DNA of 64,000 bases from Chaetoderma sp. LZ-2023a (lineage: Eukaryota > Mollusca > Caudofoveata > Chaetodermatida > Chaetodermatidae), in NCBI GenBank assembly GCA_034401795.1, contig CM067369.1:136806000-136869999 (forward strand), read 5' to 3'. The notes under the pieces are model-generated. The model was not told the origin of the DNA, searched no databases, and was given only the letters and a program-made list of their open reading frames with translations. The position numbers were made by a program, and so were the translations under genes. Shown here in pieces: positions 26,801 through 39,263 of the stretch; within the stretch, counting starts at the first letter, position 1, and every line of letters starts with the position of its first letter.

Positions 26801-29800
26801 TCCCATATGAATCGTCAGTGTGTCAGTATATCAGACATGTGAAAACTGGTCGGCCAATCCTTGACTTTTAGTCTTGGTGCGGTGGTCCAGTGGAAAGATG
26901 CCTGGTTGCTGATGCTATGCGGAGTTGCAGAATGGCGGTTCGATCCCCCGACCGGGAGATGGTGATCAACAAATTAAACTAACTGGTGCATCACTGTCGG
27001 CTAAGTTAGCACATGGAAATTGAAGCCGCACGTTGCCAGTGCGTCAATAAAATAAAAATACATATACTGCCAGAGCCGTGCTGGAGTCAGAGTACAATAG
27101 GCGTAAAAGCCTAGGATTGATTGTGACAGATGCATCCACAGATAGTCCCATATGAATCGTCAGTGTGTCAGTATATCAGACATGTGAAAACTGGTCGGCC
27201 AATCCTTGACTTATTAGTCTTGGTGTGGTGGTCCAGTGGAAAGATGCCTGCTTGCTGATGCTATGTGGAGTTGCAGAATGGCGGTTCGATCCCCCGACCG
27301 GGAGATGGTCATCAACAAATTAAACTAATGGGTGCATCACTGTCGGCTAAGTTAGCACATGGAAATTGAAGCCGCACGTTGCCAGTGCGTCAATAAAATA
27401 AAAATACATATACTGCCAGAGCCGTGCTGGAGTCAGAGTACAATAGGCGTAAAAGCCTAGGATTGATTGTGACAGATGCATCCACAGATAGTCCCATATG
27501 AATCGTCAGTGTGTCAGTATATCAGACATGTGAAAACTGGTCGGCCAATCCTTGACTTTTAGTCTTGGTGCGGTGTCCAGTGGAAAGATGCCTGGTTGCT
27601 GATGCTATGCGGAGGTGCAGAATGGCGGTTCGATCCCCCGACCGGGAGATGGTGATCAACAAATTAAACTAACAGGTGCATCACGGTCGGCTAAGTTAGC
27701 ACATGGAGATTGAAGCCGCACGTTGCCAGTACGTCAATAAAATAAAAATACATATACTGCCAGAGCCGTGCTGGAGTCAGAGTACAATAGGCGTAAAAGC
27801 CTAGGATTGATTGTGACAGATGCATCCACAGATAGTCCCATATGAATCGTCAGTGTGTCAGTATATCAGACATGTGAAACTGGTCGGCCAATCCTTGACT
27901 TTTAGTCTTGGTGCGGTGGTCCAGTGGAAAGATGCCTGGTTGCTGATGCTATGCGGAGTTGCAGAATGGCGGTTCGATCCTCCGACCGGGAGATGGTGAT
28001 CAACAAATTAAACTAATGGGTGCATCACGGTCGGCTAAGTTAGCACATGGAAATTGAAGCCGCACGTTGCCAGTGCGTCAATAAAATAAAAATACATATA
28101 CTGCCAGAGCCGTGCTGGAGTCAGAGTACAATAGGCGTAAAAGCCTAGGATTGAATTGTGGCGGGTGCATCCACAGATAGTCCCATATGAATCGTCAGTG
28201 TGTCAGTATATCAGACATGTGAAAACTGGTCGGCCAATCCTTGACTTATTAGTCTTGGTGCGGTGGTCCAGTGGAAAGATGCCTGCTTGCTGATGCTATG
28301 CGAAGTTGCAGAATGGCGGTTCGATCCCCCGACCGGGAGATGGTGATCAACAAATTAAACTAATGGGTGCATCACTGTCGGCTAAGTTAGCACATGGAAA
28401 TTGAAGCCGCGCATTGCCAGTGCGTCAATAAAATAAAAATACATATACTGCCAGAGCCGTGCTGGAGTCAGAGTACAATAGGCGTAAAAGCCTAGGATTG
28501 AATTGTGGCGGGTGCATCCACAGATAGTCCCATATGAATCGTCAGTGTGTCAGTATATCAGACATGTGAAAACTGGTCGGCCAATCCTTGACTTATTAGT
28601 TTTGGTGCGGTGGTCCAGTGGAAAGATGCCTGCTTGCTGATGCTATGCGGAGGTGCAGAATGGCGGTTCGATCCCCCGACCGGGAGATGGTGATCAACAA
28701 ATTAAACTAACAGGTGCATCACGGTCGGCTAAGTTAGCACATGGAGATTGAAGCCGCACGTTGCCAGTACGTCAATAAAATAAAAATACATATACTGCCA
28801 GAGCCGTGCTGGAGTCAGAGTACAATAGGCGTAAAAGCCTAGGATTGATTGTGACAGATGCATCCACAGATAGTCCCATATGAATCGTCAGTGTGTCAGT
28901 ATATCAGACATGTGAAACTGGTCGGCCAATCCTTGACTTTTAGTCTTGGTGCGGTGGTCCAGTGGAAAGATGCCTGGTTGCTGATGCTATGCGGAGTTGC
29001 AGAATGGCGGTTCGATCCTCCGACCGGGAGATGGTGATCAACAAATTAAACTAATGGGTGCATCACGGTCGGCTAAGTTAGCACATGGAAATTGAAGCCG
29101 CACGTTGCCAGTGCGTCAATAAAATAAAAATACATATACTGCCAGAGCCGTGCTGGAGTCAGAGTACAATAGGCGTAAAAGCCTAGGATTGAATTGTGGC
29201 GGGTGCATCCACAGATAGTCCCATATGAATCGTCAGTGTGTCAGTATATCAGACATGTGAAAACTGGTCGGCCAATCCTTGACTTATTAGTCTTGGTGCG
29301 GTGGTCCAGTGGAAAGATGCCTGCTTGCTGATGCTATGCGAAGTTGCAGAATGGCGGTTCGATCCCCCGACCGGGAGATGGTGATCAACAAATTAAACTA
29401 ATGGGTGCATCACTGTCGGCTAAGTTAGCACATGGAAATTGAAGCCGCGCATTGCCAGTGCGTCAATAAAATAAAAATACATATACTGCCAGAGCCGTGC
29501 TGGAGTCAGAGTACAATAGGCGTAAAAGCCTAGGATTGAATTGTGGCGGGTGCATCCACAGATAGTCCCATATGAATCGTCAGTGTGTCAGTATATCAGA
29601 CATGTGAAAACTGGTCGGCCAATCCTTGACTTATTAGTTTTGGTGCGGTGGTCCAGTGGAAAGATGCCTGCTTGCTGATGCTATGCGGAGTTGCAGAATG
29701 GCGGTTCGATCCCCCGACCGGGAGATGGTGATCAACAAATTAAACTAACGGGTGCATCACGGTCGGCTAATTTAGCACATGGAAATTGAAGCCGCACGTT

Positions 29801-32255
29801 GCCAGTGCGTCAATAAAATAAAAATTCATATACTGCCAGAGCCGTGCTGGAGTCAGAATACAATAGGCGTAAAAGCCTAGGATTGAATTGTGGCGGGTGC
29901 ATCCACAGATAGTCCCATATGAATCGTCAGTGTGTCAGTATATCAGACATGTGAAAACTGGTCGGCCAATCCTTGACTTATTAGTCTTGGTGCGGTGGTC
30001 CAGTGGAAAGATGCCTGCTTGCTGATGCTATGCGAAGTTGCAGAATGGCGGTTCGATCCCCCGACCGGGAGATGGTGATCAACAAATTAAACTAATGGGT
30101 GCATCACTGTCGGCTAAGTTAGCACATGGAAATTGAAGCCGCACGTTGCCAGTGCGTCAATAAAATAAAAATACATATACTGCCAGAGCCGTGCTGGAGT
30201 CAGAGTACAATAGGCGTAAAAGCCTAGGATTGATTGTGACAGATGCATCCACAGATAGTCCCATATGAATCGTCAGTGTGTCAGTATATCAGACATGTGA
30301 AAACTGGTCGGCCAATCCTTGACTTTTAGTCTTGGTGCAGTGTCCAGTGGAAAGATGCCTGGTTGCTGATGCTATGCGGAGGTGCAGAATGGCGGTTCGA
30401 TCCCCCGACCGGGAGATGGTGATCAACAAATTAAACTAACAGGTGCATCACGGTCGGCTAAGTTAGCACATGGAGATTGAAGCCGCACGTTGCCAGTACG
30501 TCAATAAAATAAAAATACATATACTGCCAGAGCCGTGCTGGAGTCAGAGTACAATAGGCGTAAAAGCCTAGGATTGATTGTGACAGATGCATCCACAGAT
30601 AGTCCCATATGAATCGTCAGTGTGTCAGTATATCAGACATGTGAAACTGGTCGGCCAATCCTTGACTTTTAGTCTTGGTGCGGTGGTCCAGTGGAAAGAT
30701 GCCTGGTTGCTGATGCTATGCGGAGTTGCAGAATGGCGGTTCGATCCTCCGACCGGGAGATGGTGATCAACAAATTAAACTAATGGGTGCATCACGGTCG
30801 GCTAAGTTAGCACATGGAAATTGAAGCCGCACGTTGCCAGTGCGTCAATAAAATAAAAATACATATACTGCCAGAGCCGTGCTGGAGTCAGAGTACAATA
30901 GGCGTAAAAGCCTAGGATTGAATTGTGGCGGGTGCATCCACAGATAGTCCCATATGAATCGTCAGTGTGTCAGTATATCAGACATGTGAAAACTGGTCGG
31001 CCAATCCTTGACTTATTAGACTTGGTGCGGTGGTCCAGTGGAAAGATGCCTGCTTGCTGATGCTATGCGAAGTTGCAGAATGGCGGTTCGATCCCCCGAC
31101 CGGGAGATGGTGATCAACAAATTAAACTAATGGGTGCATCACTGTCGGCTAAGTTAGCACATGGAAATTGAAGCCGCGCATTGCCAGTGCGTCAATAAAA
31201 TAAAAATACATATACTGCCAGAGCCGTGCTGGAGTCAGAGTACAATAGGCGTAAAAGCCTAGGATTGAATTGTGGCGGGTGCATCCACAGATAGTCCCAT
31301 ATGAATCGTCAGTGTGTCAGTATATCAGACATGTGAAAACTGGTCGGCCAATCCTTGACTTATTAGTTTTGGTGCGGTGGTCCAGTGGAAAGATGCCTGC
31401 TTGCTGATGCTATGCGGAGTTGCAGAATGGCGGTTCGATCCCCCGACCGGGAGATGGTGATCAACAAATTAAACTAACGGGTGCATCACGGTCGGCTAAT
31501 TTAGCACATGGAAATTGAAGCCGCACGTTGCCAGTGCGTCAATAAAATAAAAATTCATATACTGCCAGAGCCGTGCTGGAGTCAGAATACAATAGGCGTA
31601 AAAGCCTAGGATTGAATTGTGGCGGGTGCATCCACAGATAGTCCCATATGAATCGTCAGTGTGTCAGTATATCAGACATGTGAAAACTGGTCGGCCAATC
31701 CTTGACTTATTAGTCTTGGTGCGGTGGTCCAGTGGAAAGTTGCCTGCTTGCTGATGCTATGCGAAGTTGCAGAATGGCGGTTCGATCCCCCGACCGGGAG
31801 ATGGTGATCAACAAATTAAACTAATGGGTGCATCACTGTCGGCTAAGTTAGCACATGGAAATTGAAGCCGCACGTTGCCAGTGCGTCAATAAAATAAAAA
31901 TACATATACTGCCAGAGCCGTGCTGGAGTCAGAGTACAATAGGCGTAAAAGCCTAGGATTGAATTGTGGCGGGTGCATCCACAGATAGTCCCATATGAAT
32001 CGTCAGTGTGTCAGTATATCAGACATGTGAAAACTGGTCGGCCAATCCTTGACTTAATAGTCTTGGTGCGGTGGTCCAATGGAAAGATGCCTGGTTGCTG
32101 ATGCTATGCGGAGTTGCAGAATGGCGGTTCGATCCCCCGACCGGGAGATGGTGATCAACAAATTAAACTAATGGGTGCATTGCTGTCGGCTAAGTTAGCA
32201 CATGGAAATTGAAGCCGCACGTTGCCAGTGCGTCAATAAAATAAAAATACATCTG
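23806..32255 (+). repeat. Satellite array, diverged right flank with higher-order repeats
   Basis: One truncated and 24 full monomers are present, 335-347 bp long, with landmarks at 23975, 24310, 24655 and onwards to 31911. They carry 'gatcccccgacc' like the left flank, 'gtgaaaactgg' in place of the core 'gtgaaagctgg', and several lineage markers: 'cttattagtc', a two-base deletion giving 'gcggtgtccag', 'ggaggtgcag', and 'gaattgtggcgggtgc'. These markers recur in fixed order as multi-monomer blocks of about 1379, 1038 and 1729 bp. The last monomer ends in its A-rich tail near 32255 and passes abruptly into unrelated sequence, so this is a true array edge in the assembly. Confidence 0.96.
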
Positions 32256-32905
32256 ATTAACCTGATTGTTTAGACGCTCGTCAGATTAGCGCTACGCCGT
32301 CAGATTAATCTAATCGTGAAAACGGCCTTTAGCAATGCATTTAATAACGTCATGACGTCCTACATCGTTGATCTGTTGACCTCAAACTTAAAAAAATAAT
32401 AAATTGTCGTAATATGAAGACTTGAACCAAATCTGGTGAGTCTAACCTTCTTGCACTCCAGAGTTATGGTCAAAATGTGTATTCTTGTTTGGACCTTGTA
32501 ACCCCGTGACCTAGAAATTTTGTTGCTTTGAGCTCAATCTCATAGAACTTCTAGACACTAATAATGTGGCTGGTCGTCAATTTTTAAATGGATGTGCCAA
32601 ATTTGGTGAGTCTATATACTTGCGTTCCAGATGTATAGGTATTTAAATGTATTTTCCGGGATGCATTTATTCACTCAATAACCTAGATATTTGACCGTTT
32701 GGCATCAAACTTATTTTTGGTCTCGCCATCTACCATATGAATAGATTTGCAACATTTATGATTCTACATTCTCGGACTCCGATATCTACGCGCAGTAAAT
32801 CAGTCAAACGAACAAACAAACAAAAAAAACAAAGCAGACAAACGGAAGACACCAACCGCAACACTCACACTGGCCTGTGGCCGGGTGAAAACTGAAGAGT
32901 AGGAC
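32256..32905. repeat. Dispersed-repeat-like sequence with two diverged subrepeats
   Basis: Next to the array lies AT-rich sequence with two diverged copies of a unit about 170 bp apart ('aaatctggtgagtcta' at 32429 and 'aaatttggtgagtcta' at 32599, each followed by a 'cactccag'/'cgttccag' phrase). It ends in 'caaacaaacaaaaaaaacaaa' type sequence and 'tggccgggtgaaaac'. This wording resembles high-copy repeats common in mollusc genomes, but I cannot name the family. No coding potential is seen. Confidence 0.5.
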
Positions 32906-33096
32906 AGTCCTTTAAAACGCACAATTGCTGTAACAAGCAGTTTTTAACTGACGGACAGACATGCTACCTTATACAAAACATCATTAAACCAAGCACAATC
33001 TCACAAGGATTGCACAAATAAAATATCTGATCTGGAGTCTACATGTATATTTTACACAAAATATCAATGAGGCATGTGTTATTACTCTCAGGCGTA

Positions 33097-33206
33097 AGCG
33101 CGCGTGTGTGCGCGCGCGCGTGCGTATGCCTGCGCGCACGCGTGCATGTACGCCTGTCTTTGTGCATGTATTCGCGCCCGTGCGTACGTGTGAGCGCACG
33201 TGCGTG
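33097..33206. repeat. Alternating purine-pyrimidine (CG/TG) tract
   Basis: Imperfect CG, TG and TGCG alternation runs for about 110 bp ('gcgcgcgtgtgtgcgcgcgc' and similar). Such alternation favours Z-DNA under supercoiling. Overlapping open frames here on both strands give Arg/Ala/His/Thr-rich peptides and come from the simple repeat. Confidence 0.85.
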
Positions 33207-34061
33207 GAACCACCCTGCCTGCAAACTCAGGGCGGGGAGGCGTGATGTTTTGAGGAAGAATCGACGCAAGGGTAATTGGTTCCCGAGCCGGACTGAGCAG
33301 CGGTGTGTGAGTGGGCGTCACCCTCTCATATACGATGTTAGCGGTCTCCCCACCTCCGATATTTTACAATCTTAATCTGAATCCATCTCCTGCATTTCTG
33401 GAAGTAAATCTACATGAAAGATTGGCGGTGAAATTATCTTATTTTCAGCTATTCCTGATAAAAGAGATATATAACGTATCCCTCGCAATGGAAATCTTTT
33501 GAAATTTCCCAATATTTCGTCGTAAATTATGCGAAAATACCGTGGTTCTAGTTGCAGGCATTAGTACTGCTGCTTAATTAAAAAACAAGGGAAGTGTTCA
33601 CTTCGTGATAAAAGCATGGGATTTTGTATATAGATACCTTTGTAAGTCTTTGTAAGTCTTTATCAGATTAGGATCAAGAACCCAATAAAATTCGTCTTAC
33701 AAGCGTTCTAATATGCATAAATCCAAAATGGCCGCCACAAGAAAAGATTGTTGCCTATATTTTCATATATTTTCCGAGTTTGAGCTTTATTACTCTTTAT
33801 AGAAATCCTTGTCACATTTTATTCCTCCGAGATTGTTTATCTTACACATTTTATCATTAGACAATGCCTTAGTTTGCATATTTCCAATATGACCACTAGT
33901 TACACTCAAATATCACTATCTTTTAGGAACATTATGACAGCAAAAGTACAGAACCTGTTCTCCCTCTACGTTTGTGTTTTGCTCTTTGAGAGAGCATACT
34001 AATGATCTTTATGTTAGTCTTAAGGTGTCCACATCGTTGTGTGCTCAAAAGTACTGATTTG
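33207..34061. other. Unique AT-rich sequence, nothing recognised
   Basis: I see no coding similarity, RNA gene or long repeat. The only structure is a small direct duplication 'tttgtaagtc' near 33640-33660. Confidence 0.5.
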
Positions 34062-37000
34062 TTAGCATTTGCTCTTGATGTAAGTTAGACTAACCTCACT
34101 CTGGCAGATGCCCAACTCTGTACATTTAAGCGCATTTGATGACTTCCGGGAATGCTGTCCACTGTCGTTTTCTTTCCAACCCCAGCCAGAAAGCCATGGT
34201 ATGGTAGGTTCCTGTGCAAAACATTGCCCCCATACGTAGCAACCTCGATACACCACTCTCTTACAATGCGCAAACAAGGAGGTTTCAGTTGGCGGGATAT
34301 TCTCAAGAGATCTGGAACTTTGGGAAAATACATGTTTCCCTGCGTCGTTCACTGCCAATAGCGTATAAGTCCTGCTATACAAAAGTACAACAAACGTTTG
34401 GACCTTCTCAAAGAAAATTTGTGGAATTTCTGCTAGATAGTCGGCTACGGCTTGAAGGGTGTTAGTGAGTTGTTCGAAGATATTCCAAATCCTACAGCAC
34501 GTTTTCCTCCCACGTCCTGTAACGAGCGAGACATCATCACAACCAGTTAGGCTATGAAGCATGGGAATAGTAGTCGAATTTTCAGGGCCAATATTCGCAA
34601 AGATACTGTGGGCAGCAATATATCTGTGTGACTTTCCAGTCCCAAAAGCCACCCATAATTATGTGATATGCATCTGTTTGGCGACACACACAGCTAGAAC
34701 AACAACATCGGTATCCAATGTGCGAATGCTTACTTTTGAGTGTCCATTCTGTACACAGTCTTTAACATGCATGGATATCCTGCTGTCAGTTTCATCGTGG
34801 CTACACGGTTGTAGGTTACTCATGTCCTTGCCACAATATGTAGACAATATTTGTGCGCTGAATGTCGTGACAATTTCTGTTCCCTCTGGCGGTGACGATT
34901 TGGCCACGCACTCTGCCAAGTAGAGTTAGCATTAACCTGAAGGTATGTTGACCATTCGGCAGGCAGCCGGGTTATATCGAAACATGCCGACGTGTCCCTG
35001 CCCCTCTTGTTTCTCAGACAGTTTGTTTGGGACTTGTTGGCAAATATCAACTCTCTTGACAGATTGCAAGCATGTGTGTATGTTAGGAACGAATAGGGGC
35101 ATAGCATATTCATTAACATGTGCGCAACAGCGGCACTGTATAGGATTTCGGAATCTACACCTGGTTTATTTTCAGAGATCATTGTATTAGACTTGTCGAT
35201 TGGAGACACACCAGTAAGTCTTACTATGTATGGTCCTTGCCTCATTTTACCCATGCTGGTGAATGGTGAGGGACATGTGTGATTCTCGTGTTTGAGGAAT
35301 TCAGTTAGGGTCCCACCACGCGATTGAGGAGCTAAGTAAAATCTGGAGAGGTGTGCACAGTTTTGTTTCAAAGACAATATCTAACATGCAGTATTTGACT
35401 TTGAAATTATGGACGGTGTTCCAAACAGTAAAACTTTGTTCTTAGGTATGGTGTCAGTGAGTGGCACACGAAACGGCACCAAACGCTGTAGAACAAATTC
35501 TTCATACTGAGTTTGTCCAATAGATTCAGTTGTCTTGACTGCATCTAGTGTCACTCTGTCCATGATACTGTTGTGTCAATGTGATGTAACTCGCCACTGT
35601 CGTCAAGGAAAGATTTCTCTGCTCTACAAAGATTTTGTCCAGCTCTTGGGTGCTTGCCACAAACTAACTCTTTCTGGATTGCTTCAGTTTGCTCATGGTG
35701 TTTCGTCTCATTTTGAGCTGGTGTATCTTTGAATTCTTCTGCCAGTCTGGCCCGCTCCGGCCCACATAGCTTCCACCTTAAGAGCACACTAGGATTTTGT
35801 GTCAAGCCGATAGCACCCCATCTCCTTTCACAAGTTGATTCAGCTGTTCATCACACTGGTCAAGGGCCATAGACGAGAAATTGTGAGACGTTTTCTGAGA
35901 GGTGGCATTCATTTTCAATGTGTAACCCATCATTATTACATAATGACCCTCTCCGTATTTATATGGCCATGTCCATTGTGCCTGTTTTGTCAAGGCATAC
36001 AGTCGTTGGTTAGCAGTGGCAAACAAGTCTGCCCAGGATTAAGATGTGACACAGCGTGACTGACAATTCCCATGGAATGACAAACCATTGCGCGGTTATG
36101 GGCGCCCATGGGATGTTGTCATTTTAGTTATAGACACCTTTCCAAGCAGTTCTTCAGTATTATTCAAAGCACTCTCCATAGCTACACATGATTTATAAAC
36201 TGCGGAAGCTTGGTGTAGTATGTCCTGAACTGAGGGAGCATTGGATTCACGGTCTGCAATACCAACCGGCGGCCGCAGAATAATAATCTGGTAAGAGACG
36301 TTAAGCTGTTAGTGCTTGTAAGTGGCGGCAGTTCATTACACCTATCTTCCCCAGAGGTACCGACTGTTGGATGCTGGCAAAGTGAGACGGCTGCCCCATG
36401 AAAACTGTCTTTGGTTGAACGTGAACTGGTGTTGTGATCAATATTATCGAAAGCACCAGTGGTGAACACTATTGCCTTTATGGTTGGGGGACACGCAACG
36501 CCATGGTCATGATAATACTTGCACACCCTGCTAGCTATATATGTCGATCAGCTCAGTAGTCTATCATATGAAATACAAATCCCATATGAAGGAAGATCCT
36601 GTGTTAGCTCTCTGCTGTGCGTGCAAGTATTTATATGTAGGCCAAGGTATATGGCAAATGGGGTCATATTTTCCTTACTCTGTCTAATTTGTGATTTAGC
36701 TCCTGGTTTCCTCGGATGCTTATCACTGTTGAAAATCAGTTATTGGGATATATTGAGGCCTACTGACCGTTGCTGGTTTTCGGTTTGCTCCCTTATCTTT
36801 GGTCCCTCCATAATCATATTTACCAGTGCCCCTAGCTTGTGTGCCACTGAAGTGCTTTGCCACTGTGTATCAAAGGAGCCAGCGAATCTGCCCCGAAAAC
36901 ATTCAGTGATCATATCACATCGGACTATTTCAGCTGCCTTAGCAAGTATCATGGCACCAGTTTAAAGGTTTTGCTTGCAAGCTTTGTTTATACAATCTTC

Positions 37001-37451
37001 ATCAAACATGAGCAACAACGTCTTCCCCTTCCCTTCCGAATGAGCTTTTAGATCTGGAACAATTTTGAAAAAGGTCCTCTTTTAGTCGAGTGCTATTCAC
37101 ACGACCTTGTGCATTTACCTATAATTGTTCCTATCGTCTGTTATAGATCTGGACTAACTCAGAAAAGGGGAACACTGGACACACGTCTGGATATCTTGTA
37201 TCTCCAATGCACGAAACCAACTCCACTAATACCACCGCTTTCAATTCAGCTTCTATATCTGGACTGGAAGATGCAATGGGAGTAGTTCTCGCATGGCTAA
37301 ATAGACCACTCAGGCATGATCTGTGGTAGTCGTTTCTTGTTCTACAATGTCAGAATTTGTTAACTTTGCAAGCAACGATCTATCATCAGGAGAGTTGATG
37401 CATTTCGAGCATGTTCATCAATTTGCTTGGTAACAGCTTTGTTACTTCGTG

Positions 37452-37455
<4 letters not shown>
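34062..37455 (-). pseudogene. Decayed copy of a multi-copy invertebrate/fish protein family with PIN/XPG-I-like motifs
   Basis: Read on the minus strand, conserved blocks occur in the family order. They are 'LLAKLTNSDIVEQE' (about 37.35-37.39 kb), 'FPFSELVQIYN' (about 37.15-37.18), 'RVNSTRLKEDLF' (about 37.1), 'ILAKAAEIVRCDMI' (36.95), 'DNIDHN' with 'KDSFHGAAVSLCQHPT' (36.4-36.45), 'RWKLCGPERARLAEEF' and 'ETKHHEQ' (35.7-35.8), 'YEEFVLQRLVPFRVPLTD' (35.5), 'LTEFLKHENHTCPSPF' (35.3), 'HDETDSRISMHVKDC' with 'IRTLDTDVVVLAV' (34.7-34.8) and 'LHSLTGCDDVSLVTGRGRK' (34.5). I know this block order from large uncharacterised proteins present in many copies in corals, molluscs and fish. The paired acidic motifs (E-x-D, then DTDV) recall PIN/XPG-I nucleases; that is inference. 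The frame is broken in at least six places, so it is non-functional. The 5' side stops at a CT microsatellite. Mobility of the family is suspected from copy number; no terminal repeats were found. Confidence 0.8.

Positions 37456-37524
<69 letters not shown>
37456..37524. repeat. (CT)n microsatellite
   Basis: About 34 pure CT units abut the 5' end of the decayed gene-like copy. Confidence 0.97.
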
Positions 37525-37527
<3 letters not shown>

Positions 37528-38317
37528 ACAGAAGAAGCACGCATGAATGTCAGATGACCTGAGGAGACCAGTGCGACAATTCTGGTCTTAACGGGGCTGC
37601 ACTCGGTCTCAATGTCCCCAGATTTTCGATGTGTTTTTGGCGCGATTGAGATGATATGAGTGAAAGGATTGAAACAAGTCTTATGTCAGCATACTTGATG
37701 TTTCTCAAGTGTCCGTTGGATGCCACCATCATCTACTATATAGTCAAAACATCGTCCCCATATATAATATCTCTATGACTATGAATACTATGAATAGTTT
37801 AATACCATGCCTCAACACACTACATATATGAATACTAAACCGTTGCTGTGTAAATTCATAAGTTGCACTTAAATAATTTACCAGATTATTCTGGTGGAAA
37901 GTCTGTAATACATATTTGAGAAATCTGTTTTACATTCAATAGCTGATTATGTACATGTAAGGTGGCACAAATGTAGTTTATTTGACAGTGTAGTGACGGC
38001 AGGTGTGAAGTTCGAAGTTGACACTTTTTAAACCATGCAATCAGCATTACACAGAGACCCTGATAACGCAGGAAACTGATATTCTATACCGCCATAGCTG
38101 CAATCTTGGAGTTATGCAAATAAGGCTGTTCCCATGACAAATTCGTTGGCAGTCTCGTTTTTCGAGTGCTTGCATCGGTCATTGTTCATGGGTCTCTGAG
38201 AGAATCTGTAAAATTGAAGTGATACTTTGCATCAAATGAGTAAATTCACACCCAGAACTATATTATATATAATTCCACGAGTCTTGTTAAGATATCTGTA
38301 GATAGTCACTAAATATA
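37525..38317. other. Unique sequence, nothing recognised
   Basis: AT-rich unique DNA. The longest open frames (about 60 codons) have no recognisable similarity. Confidence 0.5.
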
Positions 38318-38351
38318 TGCGTGTGTATGCGTGTGTGCGTGCGTTCGTGCG

Positions 38352-38399
<48 letters not shown>

Positions 38400-38473
38400 G
38401 TATCAGCATAGGCATTATGCCAACGTCATGGTTTGAGGGCGACGTTTCCCCGGCCCCCCCCCCCCAAACCCCC
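38318..38473. repeat. (TGCG)n tract followed by a poly-C run
   Basis: Alternating TG/CG, mostly perfect 'gcgtgcgtgcg' units, runs to about 38401. After some 45 bp of unique sequence comes a C-rich run (38448-38473, with about 14 consecutive Cs). Open frames across it are repeat artefacts. Confidence 0.9.
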
Positions 38474-39263
38474 ACTCTTCAAGCGCTTTCATCAGTACTG
38501 TTTTATTAAGTCTGCTACTCCAGTGGCAAAACTAATAACAAGGAGATATTTGTCTGGGGGTTCAGTCATCAGTTGCTGTTTATTATTTAGGGCTCGTCCC
38601 CTGGAAAGCTGGGAAAATTAGACTTTTGGATAAGTGATTTCTTCGAATAAATGATAAAATTCTACTCAAATATAGTTCCCTTACATGGCCATAGTTGAAT
38701 GCGTGGGAGACACGCACCCCCACCCCACCCCTGTTCTCCCAAATCAAGCGCATATTATATGGTTAACCGTATTGGAAATTTAATATCACGTTCCAAGAAT
38801 TACCTTTTTTTCTTACGGACGATTGAGCAAACCAGATACATCCGTGGCTCTTAAATCTGGCCTATTCTCTCTACAAGATATATGATGTAAATTCGTTGGG
38901 TAGCATTTAATCAGTATTTTAAATTATTCAATAAATTGTTGACACAAATACTGGCACCTGGTTGCGAGGAATGTCGCTTCCACATAGGTTATGAAGGTGA
39001 GAAATATCACCTGCGTTCTTACAAGCAAGAGTTAACAGTAAAAGGGTCCCCGAATTCTATGTTTATGATGAATACGGAAGAGCACGCTTTGTTTGACGAA
39101 TGAAATAAAACTTATAACCTATTCGGTTAGCAATAGAAAAATAAAAGGTATTTACAATACCCTGCACAATAACTGTGACATGAATAATAAATGAAAGAAG
39201 TGGGTTAATAGGAATAGAGATATAATGTATGGACGGGTATTGAATTACGTATGGGAATAACAA
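38474..39263. other. Unique sequence, nothing recognised
   Basis: No coding similarity, RNA gene or repeat was seen. Confidence 0.45.

Noticed and set aside
1-32255. CRISPR array or tRNA gene cluster
   Set aside because: The repeats are contiguous 345-bp units with no unique spacers. The tRNA-like head lacks a matching acceptor stem and a credible anticodon arm, so it is a SINE-type head.
33039-33375. Arg/His/Ala-rich open frames on both strands
   Set aside because: They are translations of the CG/TG alternating tract.
36519-36965. 148-codon plus-strand open frame
   Set aside because: It is the antisense shadow of the minus-strand family blocks 'KDSFHGAAVSLCQHPT' and 'ILAKAAEIVRCDMI'.
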